DNA of 64,000 nucleotides, from NCBI GenBank assembly GCA_963281155.1, contig CAUJLY010000003.1, positions 248,001-312,000 on the forward strand, read 5' to 3'. A model generated the notes under the pieces. The model ran no database searches. It was not told the DNA's origin and was given only the letters and a program-made list of their open reading frames with translations. Of the stretch, positions 12,730 through 25,158 are shown piece by piece. Made by a program: the position numbers and the translations under genes. Position 1 is the stretch's first letter, and each line of letters begins with the position of its first letter. The stretch comes from Rhabditophanes sp. KR3021 (taxonomy: Eukaryota; Nematoda; Chromadorea; Rhabditida; Alloionematidae).

Positions 12730-13897
12730 ATGAGACAAATGAATATTATACCTAATTTACCGGACGTTGTACTAAGGCAAATTTTTTCCTATTTGTTATA
12801 TAAAGATTTAGCTATTTGCGAGAGTATTTGTAAGAGATGGCAAAGAATCGTTTTGTTGGTGATGAAAAGAGAGATTGATGAGATTGTGCTTGAGCAGGTA
12901 ATTAATAAGTTGTTTTTATTAAATAAACAATTAGAGGTTTTTTAAGGTGAAAGTTTGCAAGATACTGGTCTTGCATCAGCCTACCCTCAAAAGGCTGTCT
13001 TTGAGTTGTCCCTTTGATTCGACTCTCTTTTTGACGGGCATCATACGTCGTTCTCAGAATGCTTTAAATAAAATCACAGCTGATTTAATATTTTTTAATC
13101 AAATCCAGTCTATATCGTTGACAAATAAAGAAGGACGCTATAAATACCTTCCAACTGTACAAAATGTCTGGCTCGTCATAACTCGATGTACTGGAGATGA
13201 TGTGCTTAATTTTGAAAAATGTCAAGATCGTTTGTTTCAGGTATGTATATATCATATTATCACAAAGTATAATCTAACGTACGCTTTTTATTAATATAAC
13301 ATAACCATTTTATTAACACACAAAACATTCCAGAAGTTACATACCTTAACATTTCAAGTTCATGTGAATGTAAATCATACCAAGAACGTCAAAAAACTAT
13401 TATCTCTCATCATGTCATTGCATCATGATCTAGAAATAAATGTAGAGCTGCACGGCGAATCATCTAAAGCCGTTTTTGCTCAATTGGAAGAATTCAGAGG
13501 ACTAAGATTGTGTCAATTAAAAATGATCTGCACCGAATTCAACAGACCAACCCTTCAATTGACTGATATGAGTGAAATAATGAAAAGTAGTGATATTAAT
13601 TGCGACAGATTAGTGCTTAGAGATTGGTATATACATACAGTTCCTTCGACGCCTTTGTATTCGGTAAATTTAAATTCAATACGGCTTAGTAGTTGCACTA
13701 TTGGCAATTCTGACGCACTAGTTTCAACTTTGAAAGCAACCATGGATGTCTCCCAGTTGGCAAAGATTGAAATGGTTGGATTGTGTGTGTTTGTCGATAT
13801 CAGTTATCTCAACAACAAAGCTCACCTTGAATTAAAATATAAAATAAACTGTGTAATGCCGGATTTCATTGTTGAGGATGATATTTATTATGCTTGA
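12730..13897 (+). CDS. F-box protein of nematode type
   Basis: Three exons (12730-12897, 12947-13240, 13334-13897) encode 341 aa. Residues about 6-45 are an F-box: NIIPNLPDVVLRQIFSYL, then DLAICESICKRWQRIV. The rest is a poorly conserved region with leucine-rich spacing, as in the large F-box families of nematodes, and should recruit substrates to a Skp1-cullin-1 ligase. CUL1 itself lies 5.5 kb away, probably by chance. It starts 233 bp after FDPS on the same strand. Confidence 0.75.
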
Positions 13898-14039
13898 TTG
13901 TACATAAACAATTAATAGATCTTCATAAAATGTTACATAAATAATTAAAGACTAGTAAATGTACACGAAGAAGCCTAAATCTTTATTTCATTAATTAAGT
14001 TGAGCAATATATAATTAGACATATTAAAAGTAAATCTAT

Positions 14040-15690
14040 TTAATCAAGAACAATCACTTCAATATTTACATTTTGTGAAGGAGGAAAAATACGTCTTCTT
14101 TTGGGTTTTGGTGGTTTACTTACAGATGCTAGACTACGAAAGTATTTGTCCATTGTGAGTTTTGCACGTTCTGCTTTGGTCATGGGAGTTGTTTCTTTAA
14201 ATGATCTTCTTCTGGAGCTTTTTCCTTTTCTTCTGTTACTTTTTTCCATTGCGAGAATGATTTCTGGATCAACATTTGACGCTTGATTCGCGTCATCATC
14301 AATGACGATTACTTCAATTTCGGAAATGTTGGGCTGATTTGTTCTGTCGCGCAATTTATCGTTCCTTGAGGTGAAGGCAACTGATAACTGATTGCTATTG
14401 CACGTTTCATGCCCGTCTTCACCGATCACAATTGTTCCATTGGACTTGTTTTCACCCTCATCCCCAATAACGATCTCTTCAAAGGAATCGTCATCGGCAA
14501 CCTTAGTCACACTGTAACTGCCCCCAACCCGCATTTCAACTTCCATGGCTGTTTCGTCCTTCTTCAACAACTCACAATAAAATCTAAAACACCCACCTTA
14601 ATTAAACACCAAAACATAACACTTACTCATCAATAAACATCTCCTCAATTTTCATCGAGTTTTTACAGATTTTGCATAGCCATTTGCCAGAGTTGACACA
14701 CACCTCTAGATATTCCATCAAATCATCTACAAGCAAGTGATTGCAATTGATGCCTCGAACGGGTATTTTGATTCTTGTGAGGGTAATTGAACTGGCTAAG
14801 GAAACAATCACTTTTTCCAAAATAATATCCTCATCTGCCCGCATAAACTTGGCAAGTTCCTTTTTGAAATCTTCACTCTTTCTAACTTGATTCAACATCA
14901 AATCATCACAAATTTGTTTCAAATTCTGTCTTGGAACCATTGGTTTGGCAGGTGGGGCGGCAACGCGATCAGGCCTCAACATTCTATAGACAGCAACTTT
15001 GACAAAGTACCGTTCCAAATTATTTGGAGTGGCTGGATATGAAATCTTGAAGTGACATGTCCCACCACTTCCTAAATGAAGCTCATCCTTATAGGAAAGA
15101 TTCAAAATTGTGACAGGAACGTGATCAATTAAATATTTAGTGTCATGCATGGTGATTGTCATATTAGATGGTGTGGAGTCGTTTATAATTGGATCTGCAT
15201 GTGGAAGATATTTGGTACTTCTTAAACAGACCTCATACATGTAAGGATCGTTTGGGTTTGAATGGTAGGAGCCAGGTGGGATATTGAATTGGTATTTGTT
15301 GAGTAAAAGATTGTAAGGAGTATCGTTGTCTGGATAAATTTCAGTCCAATTAAGGAGAAGAGACATTTGGTGGCGTCCATTGATTTCAGCAACATTTGGA
15401 GTGTAAACGAGGGGATGAGGGTTGTCTTTGTATGAGAGGAAGTTTTGGTTAAGGTGTGGTTTTGTCCTGATGACATCTTCAATCAACATCAGCATTTTCA
15501 ATTTGAATTCTTTCATATTTAGATACTTGACAACCCTCTCAATCATTTCATTCTTTTTGACATAAGTACTTACAAAGGGGTGTCCAAACTTACATAACAT
15601 TGATCTAATATCAACACATTTAAATTTGGGAGAATGGAGGTAGTGAGAACTTGATTCCACACTTAGATGCTGTAGTTGTTGGCTTGTCAT
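14040..15690 (-). CDS. PIAS: PIAS-type SUMO E3 ligase (SAP, PINIT, SP-RING, SIMs)
   Basis: Two exons (15690-14627 and 14583-14040) encode 535 aa. A SAP-like helical segment (about residues 15-75) is followed by a PINIT region (about 90-250). The SP-RING keeps its predicted zinc ligands C316, H318, C339 and C342 (NCNH and CKIC). It lacks the usual Cys-Pro-Leu start (SLASSI) and the PCR cysteine (IPVRG). The tail has acidic Val/Ile patches that read as SUMO-interacting motifs (EEIVIGDEG, TIVIGEDG, EVIVIDDD, IEVIVLD). PIAS proteins attach SUMO to nuclear targets together with Ubc9. A TTCAG acceptor lies just upstream of the ATG. The stop is 142 bp from the convergent F-box gene. Confidence 0.82.
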
Positions 15691-16942
15691 GGCACCTGAA
15701 CTCCTTCGGCATTCAAATTGATATAAGGAATTGACAGTACAAATGTTGCAGCCTAATTAGCTTGGATGTAGTGTAAAATGAGCAGAAAATATACTTCTAC
15801 CCCATTCGTGCCAAGAGAATGGGATGAAAGTAAGGCAAAGTAATCGTCTTGGCAAACGGTGTCATCATCTCAATATAGGAGAAAGAGTTTAGGCGGCGCC
15901 ATTTTAATATGACTCCAACAAGGTTTATGGTACCTTTGAGATGGAAGTAGTTGTCAAGCAAATGGGCTTGTGGAAATGTTGTGATACATTAAGAGACAAG
16001 TTAAAAAATGGTGACAGTATTTGTTATCCTTTTATGTTGTAGAGGATTTGCAAGAAGGGTGGATTAGTTGTTGTCAGTTATTAGAAAGATGAATCCAAAA
16101 ATAATATTGTTGTAATTTTCTCTTTCCCTAGACTTTGCCACTCATTAATTAAAGGCTTTACAAAGACAATTCGAATGTTTTTCATCAAAATTTGTAATTT
16201 AAATAAATATAGACCGGATACCAACTCCAACCAACTAATTTAATTCTTTTCAATACTTGTCAAATTATTTTCCAGATATTATCCTTAATTGCTTTGCCAA
16301 TCAAAAGGCTAAAAGACGTATCTATTCGAATGCCGACAACTAAAGATTCATCCTTTCAAAAATACAAGCCATTTCAACGTTCTTTACGGTAATTTTTAAG
16401 TAGATTATTTTGGAAGCATATTATTAGTACACGTCATTTCCACACCTTGATTTATGATGTGTCTCTTTACACCTCATTAAGCTTTTCTTGTACATTTCTT
16501 TGCCCTGATCTACCATTTTATACCTCGATATTTGGGCACTATTTTGATTCAGCTTTTATACAAGACCTCTTATCTTTAATTCCGCAGCTTATTCTCAGAA
16601 CCGTCTTGAACCTACTTAACTGAGATCCTATTTAAGATGTTTAGGGGTATGGAATGCAGACCGATTCAGGCACTACGGACACCTACAATTAATTGTGTAG
16701 CTTTTAATTTAATGATGTGATATGGTTTAATACCAATAATAAAAATATAATGACGTTTCTTGTGTCATTTGATTCGTTTGTTTCAATAAATTGGAAACAT
16801 TTTTTGAAGTACTGACTATTTAGAAGGTAGCTTACAATTGAAAGGCAATAATCTCGGCACGAAAGAGTGCTGTCACATCTCCAAACTGTCTGATAAAGTT
16901 TGTTGACAATTTTTGAGATCGTTTAATAGGTAATATTTAAAA
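15691..16942. other. Divergent intergenic region, no gene seen
   Basis: 1.25 kb between PIAS (minus) and TFIIE-beta (plus). No coding exon or repeat was recognised. Confidence 0.4.
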
Positions 16943-17803
16943 ATGGATGCTTCTCTATTAGGCCAAATTTCCTCCTTTAAACAGACCGCCGTCAAGAATG
17001 TTGGCTTGGCGAGTGGGACTGGAAGTTCCTACTCAACCTACACTTCGGACAACTCCCGCAAAAGAAAAGCCAACCCCAAACCAGATGGGAAGACGGAAAA
17101 GCTGACGAAGGATGCGGCATTGGTTTCTTCTAGTTCGAAAGCTCCTGACAATGCTATGTTAGCTAAGATAATTGACTATCTGAAGAAACGCCACCTTAAT
17201 CCAATGAATCCGTTGACATGGGGCTTGAGTGTTGACGAAATATTGGCGGAAATCAATATTGGTTCTATTAACTCTAGGTCCAAGGCATATTTGTTTGACA
17301 GTTTACAGAATAATATTAAGATTCAGGAGACTGAACCTGGTAAGTTTCAATTCAAGCCTATTTATAAGATCAAGACGCCCGTTCAATTGAAAACTCAGTT
17401 GGAAAAGCTGATGCGGGAAGGAAAGCCGGGTATTAGTGGGCAAGAGTTGGCAGAGTGTACTCCCTTTGGAGACAAATTCTTGAAGGAAATTGAGGAGGAC
17501 GTCATCAAAATACCTACCCAAATCAACAAAAGGAAAGATTTCGTTTATTTCTACAATTCGCATGACTACAATTACGAATTAGACGATGAGTACAGAGGTC
17601 TGTGGAGATCCGTAAATGTCAGTCAGTTGGATGAAAAGAAAATAGAAGAATACCTGACCAAACATGGAATCGAAAGTATTCAAGACGTCAAGCCAAAGAT
17701 GACTAATACAGGAGTTCCTAAACGCAAACAAAATAGAAAAAGAGCCAACGCCAAAGTCCACAATCTTCATTTGGCAAGTGTTTTGGAGGATTATGCTGAG
17801 TAA
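16943..17803 (+). CDS. GTF2E2: General transcription factor TFIIE subunit beta
   Basis: A single exon of 286 aa. A basic Ser-rich N-terminus is followed by the first winged helix (AKIIDYLKKRHLNP, then LTWGLSVDEILAE), the linker KFQFKPIYKIK, and a second winged helix. The family signature near the end is DDEYRGLWRSVNVSQLDEKKIEEYL, then basic KRKQNRKRANAKVHNLHLASVLEDY. TFIIE-beta bridges RNA polymerase II, TFIIE-alpha and TFIIH at promoters. Length matches animal orthologues (about 290 aa). AATAAA at 17842-17847. Confidence 0.92.
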   Translation: MDASLLGQISSFKQTAVKNVGLASGTGSSYSTYTSDNSRKRKANPKPDGKTEKLTKDAALVSSSSKAPDNAMLAKIIDYLKKRHLNPMNPLTWGLSVDEILAEINIGSINSRSKAYLFDSLQNNIKIQETEPGKFQFKPIYKIKTPVQLKTQLEKLMREGKPGISGQELAECTPFGDKFLKEIEEDVIKIPTQINKRKDFVYFYNSHDYNYELDDEYRGLWRSVNVSQLDEKKIEEYLTKHGIESIQDVKPKMTNTGVPKRKQNRKRANAKVHNLHLASVLEDYAE

Positions 17804-18213
17804 TTATTATTTTTGTATATTCAATTAATTTAAATGTTGTCAATAAATTGTTTCTTTATATTTTACATGTTGCAACATCTACTACCTTGGTCCTTCGTCT
17901 CGCCAATTCACTCTGGTTTGGATGCAAATTCCCATAAACTGAAATGAAAATTGAATTTACTAGAACCAACCTTGTTTAGGTTGCTCTTCCAGAAGAAGAT
18001 AAAATGTGTAGAATCCTTTACCAGAATAGAATCAGGAACATTTCCACTTAAGCATCAATAATTATGTCTAATTAAAAATAAAAACCTCAAATCACCTTCT
18101 ATTTGATGTGTCTTGTTTATTGCAATAAAATATATTTTAATGACTCATTTATTAAAAAAGTAACAAACAAAAAAGAACAACAAATAAAACAATAAAAGAG
18201 CAATAACAGTTAT
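17804..18213. other. Convergent 3' region
   Basis: Between the facing stops of TFIIE-beta and the TEX10-like gene; holds their 3' UTRs. No gene seen. Confidence 0.4.
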
Positions 18214-19092
18214 CTATTGATGGACGCGAAGCAATGCTTTTAAATAAGGCATGATGATTTCGGTTGTTTGTTTTTCGCCACTTTCTGTATCCAAGGGAGA
18301 TGTTTCGTCGGACAATAAACTTCCAAGGATTGGAAAGTCAAAGGGATTTGTTGGCAAAATCAGGTTGATCTGGTCGCAGGTAGCCTTTTCGTAATTTAAT
18401 TCAGCACTAAACAGAGCTTGTCCCTTTTCTTCATTACTTTTTTTGTAGACTTTCAAGAAGAGTTGAATCGAGTAGACTAGCATTTGCTTGTTATGTGGCT
18501 TACGATGGCCCGAGATGAACTTGATATAAGATTGGAACAAATCATCTGACTTTCTGCACAAATTAGGGTACTTGTCCATCAACATATTCATAACATCCAA
18601 GGCAAATGCCTTCACTGATTGTTGGAGGTGAGTGAAGCCGCAGAGGACATGCGACATGAATAGAGAGAAGTGGGGATTCATTTCTAGTTCACTTGTTTCG
18701 CAAATCATGTCAAGGAGTAAGCGAAGTTGAGCTGTCATGTGGGTGTCATTTTTGGGATCAGGAATTAGTCTGGCGACGGCAGGGATGATATTCATCATTT
18801 GGCGGTTCATTAGGACGGGGTTGGATTTAAGCAACTCTTTGGTCCCGACCACGGCATCTCTTCTGATGTTGAGGTTGTGATGGCCCATTTGCTTGAACAA
18901 GTCTCCGAGTGTCAAACCACGATAAGAAACGATCTCCGACTTCTTGGCTTGCAATTGTTCGATCAAGGAAAGTTGCTTGGCAACGAATCTTGTGTCAGTG
19001 ACGTTCGTCTTTTTCAAAACATGTCCAGGCTTGATCTTAGTCTTCTTAAAGGCTTCATTCTTCTTCCTAATACCGACTCTTGACTTTGGCAT
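18214..19092 (-). CDS. TEX10: TEX10/Ipi1-like ribosome-assembly protein
   Basis: A single exon of 292 aa. The start MPKSRVGIRKKNEAFKKTKI, then KPGHVLKKTNVTDTRF, is the basic N-terminus of TEX10/Ipi1. HEAT-like helices follow, with the family stretch LTLGDLFKQMGHHNLNIRRD. Ipi1/TEX10 belongs to the Rix1/PELP1 complex, which removes ITS2 and matures 60S subunits. Only the N-terminal, yeast-length portion is present; vertebrate TEX10 is much longer. The ATG is preceded at 19097-19098 by a TTTTAG acceptor, and the gene begins only 263 bp after CUL1 ends on the same strand. Confidence 0.75.
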   Translation of the reverse strand: MPKSRVGIRKKNEAFKKTKIKPGHVLKKTNVTDTRFVAKQLSLIEQLQAKKSEIVSYRGLTLGDLFKQMGHHNLNIRRDAVVGTKELLKSNPVLMNRQMMNIIPAVARLIPDPKNDTHMTAQLRLLLDMICETSELEMNPHFSLFMSHVLCGFTHLQQSVKAFALDVMNMLMDKYPNLCRKSDDLFQSYIKFISGHRKPHNKQMLVYSIQLFLKVYKKSNEEKGQALFSAELNYEKATCDQINLILPTNPFDFPILGSLLSDETSPLDTESGEKQTTEIIMPYLKALLRVHQ

Positions 19093-19355
19093 TTTCCTAA
19101 AAGGTCCTTTAAAAATATAATTACAAAGCTTTATTTAACAAGAAATTTGATGGCATCAAACCATTTCAATATAAAAGAAATGCAAAAAATAATTTAATTA
19201 ATTCGGGACTAATGATTATGCATATTAAGAACTACCCCATACGAAAAGTATACAATTGTTGGGAGTTAATTAAAGAGGGATCATAAATAATGTAGAGGTA
19301 CAACACATCCAATTCCCACCCAAATACACCCACCACCACCAAAAGAAAACTGAAA

Positions 19356-21854
19356 TCAAGCAAGGTATTGGTACAGATCACGCTCATTCGCATCTCTCTT
19401 AATGTAATCCTTCTCGATGAGGGCATCAATACTTCTTTTGATGTGAGAAATTTCAGGCTTGAAGCGCTCTTTCACAACTCCCACCACATCAGACACCAAC
19501 TGTTGGTGACGCATTTCTTTTCTCGCTTTCATGATACGGACAATGATTGCTTCCAGGTAGAACTTCCTGTCAGACTCAATACCAGCATTCATGGTTTGGA
19601 GTTCTTTGTTGGCTTCGACTTTGGCTGTTCCCTTGGTGAGATCGATCTTGACCTTTTTGTTGGTGAAGTTGGTGTTCAGCAAGTAGACGGTCTCTTCGGT
19701 CACTTCTTTGCCTTCATTCACTTTGAAGGTGGCTCCATCCACCAACAGGATGTCGTTTTTGGCGAAGCCGAGCAGGGCGGCTTTTAACTCGGTGTCACCT
19801 GACTGTAAAGCTCTTTTTAATTCTCCGTACGTACAAGAGTCTTTGTCATTGAATTGCATGATGATTGCCATTTGGTTGGTTAGGCAGACGAAGATGTGTT
19901 TTTTGGCGAAGGCATTGCATTGGATTTCACCTTTTGATTGGTCGAAGAGGAAAGTCAACTTGCGGCCACTGTGTTTTTGGATGTAGAAGCTGGAGAAGTC
20001 TTCCATCGTTGATTTCATACATTTGGGCACTTGGAGGGTGTACACTTGCTTGTATGGCCAACTTCCGTTAGTAAGGATATGGATGGAGAAGTCCACTTTT
20101 TTGGGTTGCGCAGGTTGTTGAAGTCGGGATTGTTTGAATTCATCCGAAACGGACTTACTCAACGCCATGTCTTTGTTCATCTTCATCAACTTGGTGGTGT
20201 AGTCGAAGCCACAGATAGCTTTCATGCTGTTGATCAAACTCATTTCGGAGTCATCACCAACAGACAAGTCATTGATGAGGCGACGAGCGTAGGAGCGGGA
20301 ATAAAATTGAAGGAATGAGTCTTTGTCTTCGATGTACCTGAACACTGTCACAATATCCTTCAACTTCTCGTCCAACTCACAAGAATCACCTATTCTGTTC
20401 GTTTTCTTCAAGATGGTGTCAGCATACTTGGCCACTAATTCGTGGGTCTTTTTGCCACGACGGTCATTGGCAACGACCCGATTGGCATTTATGATTTCTT
20501 GGAAGGCTTTGTCTAAAGCTTCCACATAAGCTTTGTCATTCTTGAAGGAAGTTTGGACTACACTGGTAAATTGGTTGTAGATTTCGATGATGGAAGTCAA
20601 GTACATCTTAGGGTCATCTTTGGCATCGTCGGCGATTCCGTTGATCTTTTCAACTCCATAAGTAGAGATGTACTTCTTAAGATTAGTTGTAAAATGGAGT
20701 TCAGCATCTGGGGTTCCTAAAGAAAGTGTATACAATCTTCTTAAATCATCCTTCTTGTCATTGGCAAGGAGACCTTCAAACTGGGCCCTGAAGATGTCTA
20801 AATGGTCAGTGATTAGAGATTGGTTTAAACATAGTTGCAATGGGTCGAGAGTAGATTTGTCCATCAGTCGGTCGCATCTGTCAATCTCAGCAGTCATCCA
20901 ACCTTCGGCCTTCATCAAGTACTCGGGCACGTCAGCAACTTCTAATAGTTGAGCAGAATGTCTCTCGTACCAAGCCTTCGTCTGACCTACAAACTCAATT
21001 TCAAATTGCTGCTTGTAGATTGCAGTATTCTTGACACTATGAATTACAACCTTCTCTGAGTCGTCTTTCTTTTGGAAAGTAGGAGCAGTACTGTCCTTAA
21101 TGGGCATACTTTTGGGAATAGCACCGGTATCTAAAGTTACTCCCATATACACATAAGATTGCAATGTTTCACTGATAAGCCCCGAGTTAATAGATTGATT
21201 ATTTCTCTCCTTCTCAATGAGTTGAAGGACAGCGGTGACGAGAGAGGGGGAGAATTTGTTGAAGAGTTGAATCTTATACTCAGTCACCAACATATTGATG
21301 ATAAAACGAACGTCATGAGAGCCTTCTTCTAATTTGCGATTGATCCAATGTCTGTTTAAGTAACGGCAAATTCCATTCGTGACACTAGAAGACAATAAAA
21401 AGTTGATCCAAATTTGATCGTACTCTCTCAGCAAATCGTCCCCATAAAGTCCATTAAGCTTGGCCGTCAACTGGTTCGAGTAATCAGCTATCCAATCTTT
21501 GAGAAAGTAGTAAATCTCTCCACCAACTAAATCTGAACCGGGATTTGGGAGCGTGGTGTCATTAGTGTCAGTATAATTTGATGGTTGTAGGACTCTGGTT
21601 CCTCTGATGTTGATCCTAATAGAATCTTGTGTATTTGAAGACGTTGAGATGCAATAATTGTAGACGCCACTAAAAAGTATCGATGCAATATGTTTTAATA
21701 GAAATGTTACTTACGTGTAGTAGGATACATATTCTTTTGGAGTCAAAATTTTGTCCTTGTTGATGTCGACATATGTTTTGCTTAAAAACTCCTCGATTGT
21801 TGTCTGGATTTCAGTAGGAAGCCTATAGTCATGCCTAGCTGTAATCGAATGCAT
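19356..21854 (-). CDS. CUL1: Cullin-1, scaffold of SCF ubiquitin ligases
   Basis: Two exons (21854-21715, 21669-19356) encode 817 aa. The split restores the conserved VSYYTGVYNYC start of the cullin repeat. Three cullin repeats are followed by the cullin-homology domain (ALDKAFQEIINANRV, FRYIEDKDSFLQFYSRSYARRL, HSGRKLTFLFDQSKGE). A winged helix with the neddylation site IVRIMKARK ends in YQYLA, as cullin-1 does. It assembles Skp1-F-box modules on its N-terminus and Rbx1 on its C-terminus. An acceptor TTCCAG at 21883-21888 lies just upstream of the chosen ATG; an upstream methionine at 21902 would lie inside the intron or outron. Confidence 0.93.
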
Positions 21855-23158
21855 TTTACAAGATTGACGATTAAAAAAGGATCTGGAATAGATGGAAATC
21901 AATCAATTTTATGCGCAAAAAATAGAATAGTGATAGTAAGGGTGGTTAATTGGTGGCGAAAATAATTGTAATCAGGTGTTTTATGTCTGGCCAATTGACT
22001 AATAAAGTTGAATCAATTATTGAAGAGAATATGACCTTTGTCAAAGGTAAACTACGATAAATCAATAGAAAATATTAGTTTTAAAAAAAGCAACTTGTGA
22101 TGACAAATTTAAAAGAATATTTGACGACGACAGACTTCCAATATCTTTGTAAGAGACTCAAACAAAGACCGATGCTTTTCAGCAACAACACATCAAAAAG
22201 TACTGAATGAAGTTGTGGAAGAAAAGAAGGGTAAACTGGAGAATAAAGTAATGAACTGAGTACAAGAATAAGTCCTATTAATATACGTTTTCCAATTTTG
22301 GTCCATGCTTATTTTAGATAAGGTTTAGGTGGTAAAATGTGCATTTGAGGCTGAGGAAAAGTTCGAATATAGCTGTGTGCTTGTAACTAGATTAGGCACC
22401 GAGAGCGTGCTTTTATGGATGTCAACAATCTACGCATAGATTGTGGATTCAAACGTGTGGTTTGATATAAAAATGGCATATGATAAAGACTTAAAAATTT
22501 GATGTGATATTTTTAACCAGGTACAAACATCCATTAGATAATGGATTGAGGTGTTACGTGTCAGCTGTTGTTTATCTTTATGTTGTAAAAAATAATATTT
22601 CGACAAACAATACAAATGATGTAGATATATCTTTTTCTCTCCATCCCGACAAACTATCTCTATCCATTCAGCAATCACCCAAAAATGCAACTTTTCCAAG
22701 TTGGTAACAGAAAAAAATTTATGCAGAGATGAATATAAAAGAGACAAAGTAATACACGATTCATTGATGGCTGTTTTTTAGAAACTAGATGAGAAATTCG
22801 ATTTAGATCGTCTCTTAATAAAAGTAAAAATCACTTAATTTAGGACATCTTTAGTTAGTTGTTAATAATATTGTCTTATATTATATTCCATCTTTCTATT
22901 ACAAAACGTCGCAAAAGGTTCAGCGATATAGAATTGTTATTATTGATACTATTAAAGAATTGTGATAGTTTGTTTTGTACAGTGCGCGACAGAACGTTTA
23001 CTTCAAAGGTGTTATTGATGTTATTAAATTAGTAATAAATTTGACTTCACGAGTATTCATTTATTAAATTAGATATTACAAATACGTTTATCTACAACCA
23101 TAAACGTACTTGCAAATATTCATTCAAATCTCAATAACAACAATAATATACGATATTT
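21855..23158. other. Divergent intergenic region, no gene seen
   Basis: 1.3 kb between CUL1 (minus) and the zinc-finger gene (plus). A 105-codon open frame on the minus strand in 22430-22747 has no protein-like features. Confidence 0.4.
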
Positions 23159-24456
23159 ATGCCTAAATCATTATCAGAATGCCCAGATTGCTTTAAAATG
23201 GTTTTAAATGTTGATGAACATGAGGCTGAACATTTTAAAGATCGAACTGGCAAGCATGCTTTGATGGAATGTCACAATTGCTTTAGAACGTTCAAAAGTA
23301 AGTTTAAAACAACACTATACCTTCTTTTTCTAAGCCAACTGCATTATAACATTACATTCTTTTTTACGTTACAAATACATTCTGAATCCTTTTTACAATC
23401 TAATAGCAGGCAAGAGTATTTTTTAAAGAGCTAGCATTATGAGAAAAGGGGACAGACTATCTGTTTTTTGTTTACTTTTAAGGCTCCACGTGTGCGCACA
23501 CAAAGAGTCGTGGTACCAAATTTAAATTTGTTGACAAATAAATTTCAACATAGTCGAGAGTAAAGTCAGCTTAATATTGCCTATCAATTATGTGACATGT
23601 CTAAATCAATTAACCACCTCTAAAAGCATATTAAACACTTTTTATTATAGACATGACTGATTTGAAGCACCACATCTCGACTATCCACAAGAAGCATTCC
23701 CGTGCCAACAACGTCTTCGTATGTCCTAAATGCGACAAACCGTTTTTGTCTCAAACGGTCAGAGATCAACATGTCACCACGCATATTCCTATCATCTCTA
23801 CCTTTGTGATGGAAGCTATGGAACAAAAGTTAGAAGACGAGGGTTCTTGTCTCGAACCAAATGAATGCATGCTATGCCATCATCGAATGTCGACAAGGAA
23901 ATCTTTTCGCATTCATATGCTCTTTAGGCATGTTTTGAGGGAACCGAAGTCTCTTATCATCCTTATCAATAACAAGGATGTGTTAAGGAGGATTCCTCAG
24001 CACGAATTAGATGTTATTAGTTTGATGATCAGAAATAATGACCCTAAAAAATGTGCCAAGCAAGATACCAAAAAGAGGAAAGCTATTAAAGCTCTTTTGG
24101 ATACTAAGAAAAGAACAGATTCGGGAAGCTATTCTTCTGGTATCGGAAGCTCTGTGGGGTCAGATGACGACCTTGGATTGGAAGAAATAAAGAAAGATAT
24201 CAGTGAGTTGAGCGAACAAAATAATTCTAATGACTCATTTCGAAAGTTTCCAGAAAAGAACAACAATGACATGGATGAGTCAACCATTTCAAACGGGCGA
24301 CTTCTAAGAGACTTTCTACTGAAAAAGTGTCTAAAGAGTCAAATAAAGTCTTCCAATGCAAAAACGAGTTATCTCTGTATCTGCGGCAAAACATTTCTAT
24401 CTCATCCAAGCTTTGAATGTCACGTCGGCCTAGAACATGTTGACCAAGCTTACTAA
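23159..24456 (+). CDS. C2H2 zinc-finger protein with five fingers
   Basis: Two exons (23159-23297, 23651-24456) encode 314 aa. The 353-nt intron is long for this region and splits finger 2; joining it gives a perfect finger (CHNCFRTFKNMTDLKHHIST-IH). Fingers in order: CPDC, CHNC, CPKC, CMLC, then after a Ser/Lys-rich acidic linker a final CIC...H...H finger near the C-terminus. Such proteins usually bind DNA or RNA. No orthologue was recognised. The last finger has only one residue between its cysteines. Confidence 0.8.
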
Positions 24457-24762
24457 TACACAAATAACAATGTTCTGCTCCAGGCCGGCCTTTTGCAGCA
24501 TCACCAAAAAAAGTATATATGATTCTTAACCACAAATTAACTACCCCCTTTAATTTAAACATTCACTTTTTTGTAGATATTTAAAAAATAATTTATCGTG
24601 TACATTTAAAATGCCCCCAAATTATTGGATTTTTAGCATTTAAATTTATTTATTCATTACTATTATTTACAACAATAAAGATTCGTTAAATGGTATAGGA
24701 TCTATTTATTTGGAGTATTTTATAAATAAAGGAATGGATGGGGAGATAAGAAATTAATCGGA

Positions 24763-24966
24763 CTATTTTTTATCTTTAATCTTCGGGAGGGCAGCGGCAT
24801 CAACGGCTGCCTGTGCTCCTCGAAACAGGCATCAATGGTTTGAGGTACTTGTTGATTTCATAAAACCATTCCTTAATGCCTTCTTCACCGCCTTTGACTA
24901 TTTCTTCCGTGATTTGAGAGGGAGTGAGGTTGAAATCAAGGTCGGGTGTTTGTTTTCTTGAGCCAT
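24763..24966 (-). pseudogene. Small protein-like gene broken by two frame shifts
   Basis: From an ATG at 24966 the reading is MAQENKHP, then the frame must shift to follow a 40-residue helical stretch (LTPSQITEEIVKGG, IKEWFYEINKYLKP). It then returns to the first frame for an Ala/Lys tail ending KIKDKK at a TAG at 24763-24765. The middle frame has no ATG of its own. The first break is at a run of three G on the plus strand (24944-24946). This may be a real gene of about 68 aa with consensus errors, or a decayed one. Family not recognised. Confidence 0.35.
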
Positions 24967-25158
24967 TGTAAAAATAATTGGACAAAATATGGTAGAGACT
25001 AATGGTCTCGTTTATTCAAATAGAAGACAAATTTGAATTTATGAATCACCACTTGTAAGATTTAAAATAATCGTTTGCTGTGGCTAAAGGTACGACAGTT
25101 GGTCAAATTATTCAAATTTAACAATGTACTAATTTTACATTTTAGTATTTGACTCCTA

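Noticed and set aside
19368..20952. Several plus-strand open frames over cullin-1
   Set aside because: They are antisense to a complete and conserved cullin and have no features of their own.
22430..22747. 105-codon minus-strand frame
   Set aside because: No start context, no motif, and a composition like random AT-rich DNA.
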